21,671 nucleotides of DNA from a virus: positions 1 to 21,671 of IMG/VR virus record IMGVR_UViG_3300021957_000369. One strand, given 5' to 3'. This document shows positions 21,245 through 21,671 of the stretch, piece after piece. The first letter of the stretch is position 1; each line of letters begins with the position of its first letter. A program made the translations under genes and the position numbers. The notes under the pieces are model-generated. The model saw only the letters and a program-made list of their open reading frames with translations, was not told the DNA's origin and ran no database searches.

Positions 21245-21252
21245 TATAAATA
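21245..21252 (+). promoter_or_regulatory. T4-type late promoter for the 90-residue gene
   Basis: Exact TATAAATA on the plus strand, 24 bases upstream of the ATG at 21276, with GGAGG between. Confidence 0.75.
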
Positions 21253-21275
21253 ATACCAAGATGGAGGTTTAGGAA

Positions 21276-21548
21276 ATGGGTAAAACAAAAGATCAAGATT
21301 GGGATGATGTCTATAATGGCATGGTTGACCAAATGAAAAAGAACTCTAAGGATTTTCCTAACGCTGTTCCTGTCGAACAAGAAGACAAAGAAAAGAAACT
21401 AGAAGAGAAAAAGAAAAAGAAGAAAAAGAAGAAGGAAACATCTCTTTATGGTGGCACAGGAATGGGTTGGGGATTAGGTCTCCAAGATTACAATTCTGGT
21501 GGTGCTTCTGACTTTGGCGGTGGAGATGGTGGTGGAGGCGGAGAATGA
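21276..21548 (+). CDS. Small protein with Lys block and Gly-rich tail
   Basis: A 90-residue protein, MGKTKDQDWDDVYNGMVDQM at the start, then a run of ten or so Lys and a Gly/Asp-rich C-terminus ending GGGDGGGGGE. No family is recognised. The portal protein also ends in a Gly-rich acidic tail. A GGAGG ribosome site and a TATAAATA precede it, so it is probably late and possibly virion-associated. Its stop overlaps the next gene's ATG as ATGA. Confidence 0.7.
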   Translation: MGKTKDQDWDDVYNGMVDQMKKNSKDFPNAVPVEQEDKEKKLEEKKKKKKKKKETSLYGGTGMGWGLGLQDYNSGGASDFGGGDGGGGGE

Positions 21549-21671
21549 GATCGTTCTTTACACGTATAGAGCAAGTATTCACAGAAAAAAAGCAATCTGC
21601 TTCTCAAGTAACTAAGAAAAGTAAATCAAAATCTAAAACAGCAGAGATGGGTCTTTCGCAGGAAAGGATGA
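21545..21671 (+). CDS. Uncharacterised protein, 5' part only (runs off the window)
   Basis: From the ATG at 21545 the frame stays open to the window edge (42 residues, MRSFFTRIEQVFTEKKQSAS at the start, then a Lys/Ser-rich basic stretch). The ATG overlaps the preceding stop as ATGA and has GGAGG just before it, so it is the next gene of the late operon. The C-terminus is beyond the window, so no family can be judged. Confidence 0.7.
   Translation, partial: MRSFFTRIEQVFTEKKQSASQVTKKSKSKSKTAEMGLSQERM

Overview
The window is part of the genome of a T4-like tailed bacteriophage with AT-rich DNA. The evidence is a set of recognisable T4 core genes: portal gp20, prohead protease gp21, head-completion protein gp4, RNase H, UvsW helicase, UvsY mediator and gp46 recombination exonuclease. 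Intergenic gaps also carry many exact copies of TATAAATA, the T4 late-promoter element. The host cannot be named from this sequence. Many genes are ordinary-looking but unrecognised, so the phage is probably distant from T4 itself.

Layout. Positions 1-3422 (minus strand) are a head module: gp21 (cut by the window edge), a 49-residue protein in the position of T4 gene 67/68, gp20, gp4 and an unknown protein. Position 3485-4531 (plus) is RNase H under a sigma70-like promoter. Positions 4528-9324 (minus) are three late operons of mostly unknown proteins, with a DUF5661-like protein, a GIY-YIG nuclease-like protein, a possible ADP-ribosyltransferase-fold protein and two extremely acidic proteins. 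Positions 9329-12881 (minus) hold two unknown proteins, a two-domain glycosyltransferase and a GIY-YIG homing endonuclease. Positions 12854-17794 are a recombination module: uvsW and uvsY (minus), an unknown putative DNA-binding protein (plus) and gp46 (minus). Positions 17849-21671 are mainly plus strand: a zinc-ribbon protein, a probable virion-associated protein, a tmRNA gene, a HAD phosphatase on the minus strand, a small protein, an actin-like ATPase, a Lys/Gly-rich protein and the start of another gene.

How it works together. Head and many unknown genes sit behind TATAAATA late promoters and are packed into operons with ATGA, TAATG or TTGA overlaps. The DNA-metabolism genes lack a good TATAAATA and instead have TATAAT-type promoters, as expected for early/middle genes. 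Three sites (before RNase H, before the 325-residue protein, and before the tmRNA) share an AGCAYTT -35 region, a 16-base spacer and a TATAAT-like -10.

The most striking item is 18964-19389, a 426-nt phage-encoded tmRNA (ssrA). It has a complete acceptor stem, T-arm, PK1 pseudoknot and P2 pairing. Its predicted tag is unusually long (28 codons) and ends Met-Val-Val instead of the usual Leu-Ala-Ala. Also notable are palindromic back-to-back promoters at 17814-17826 and 19887-19903, candidate leaderless genes, and an actin-like ATPase whose phosphate-2 loop lacks its usual Asp.
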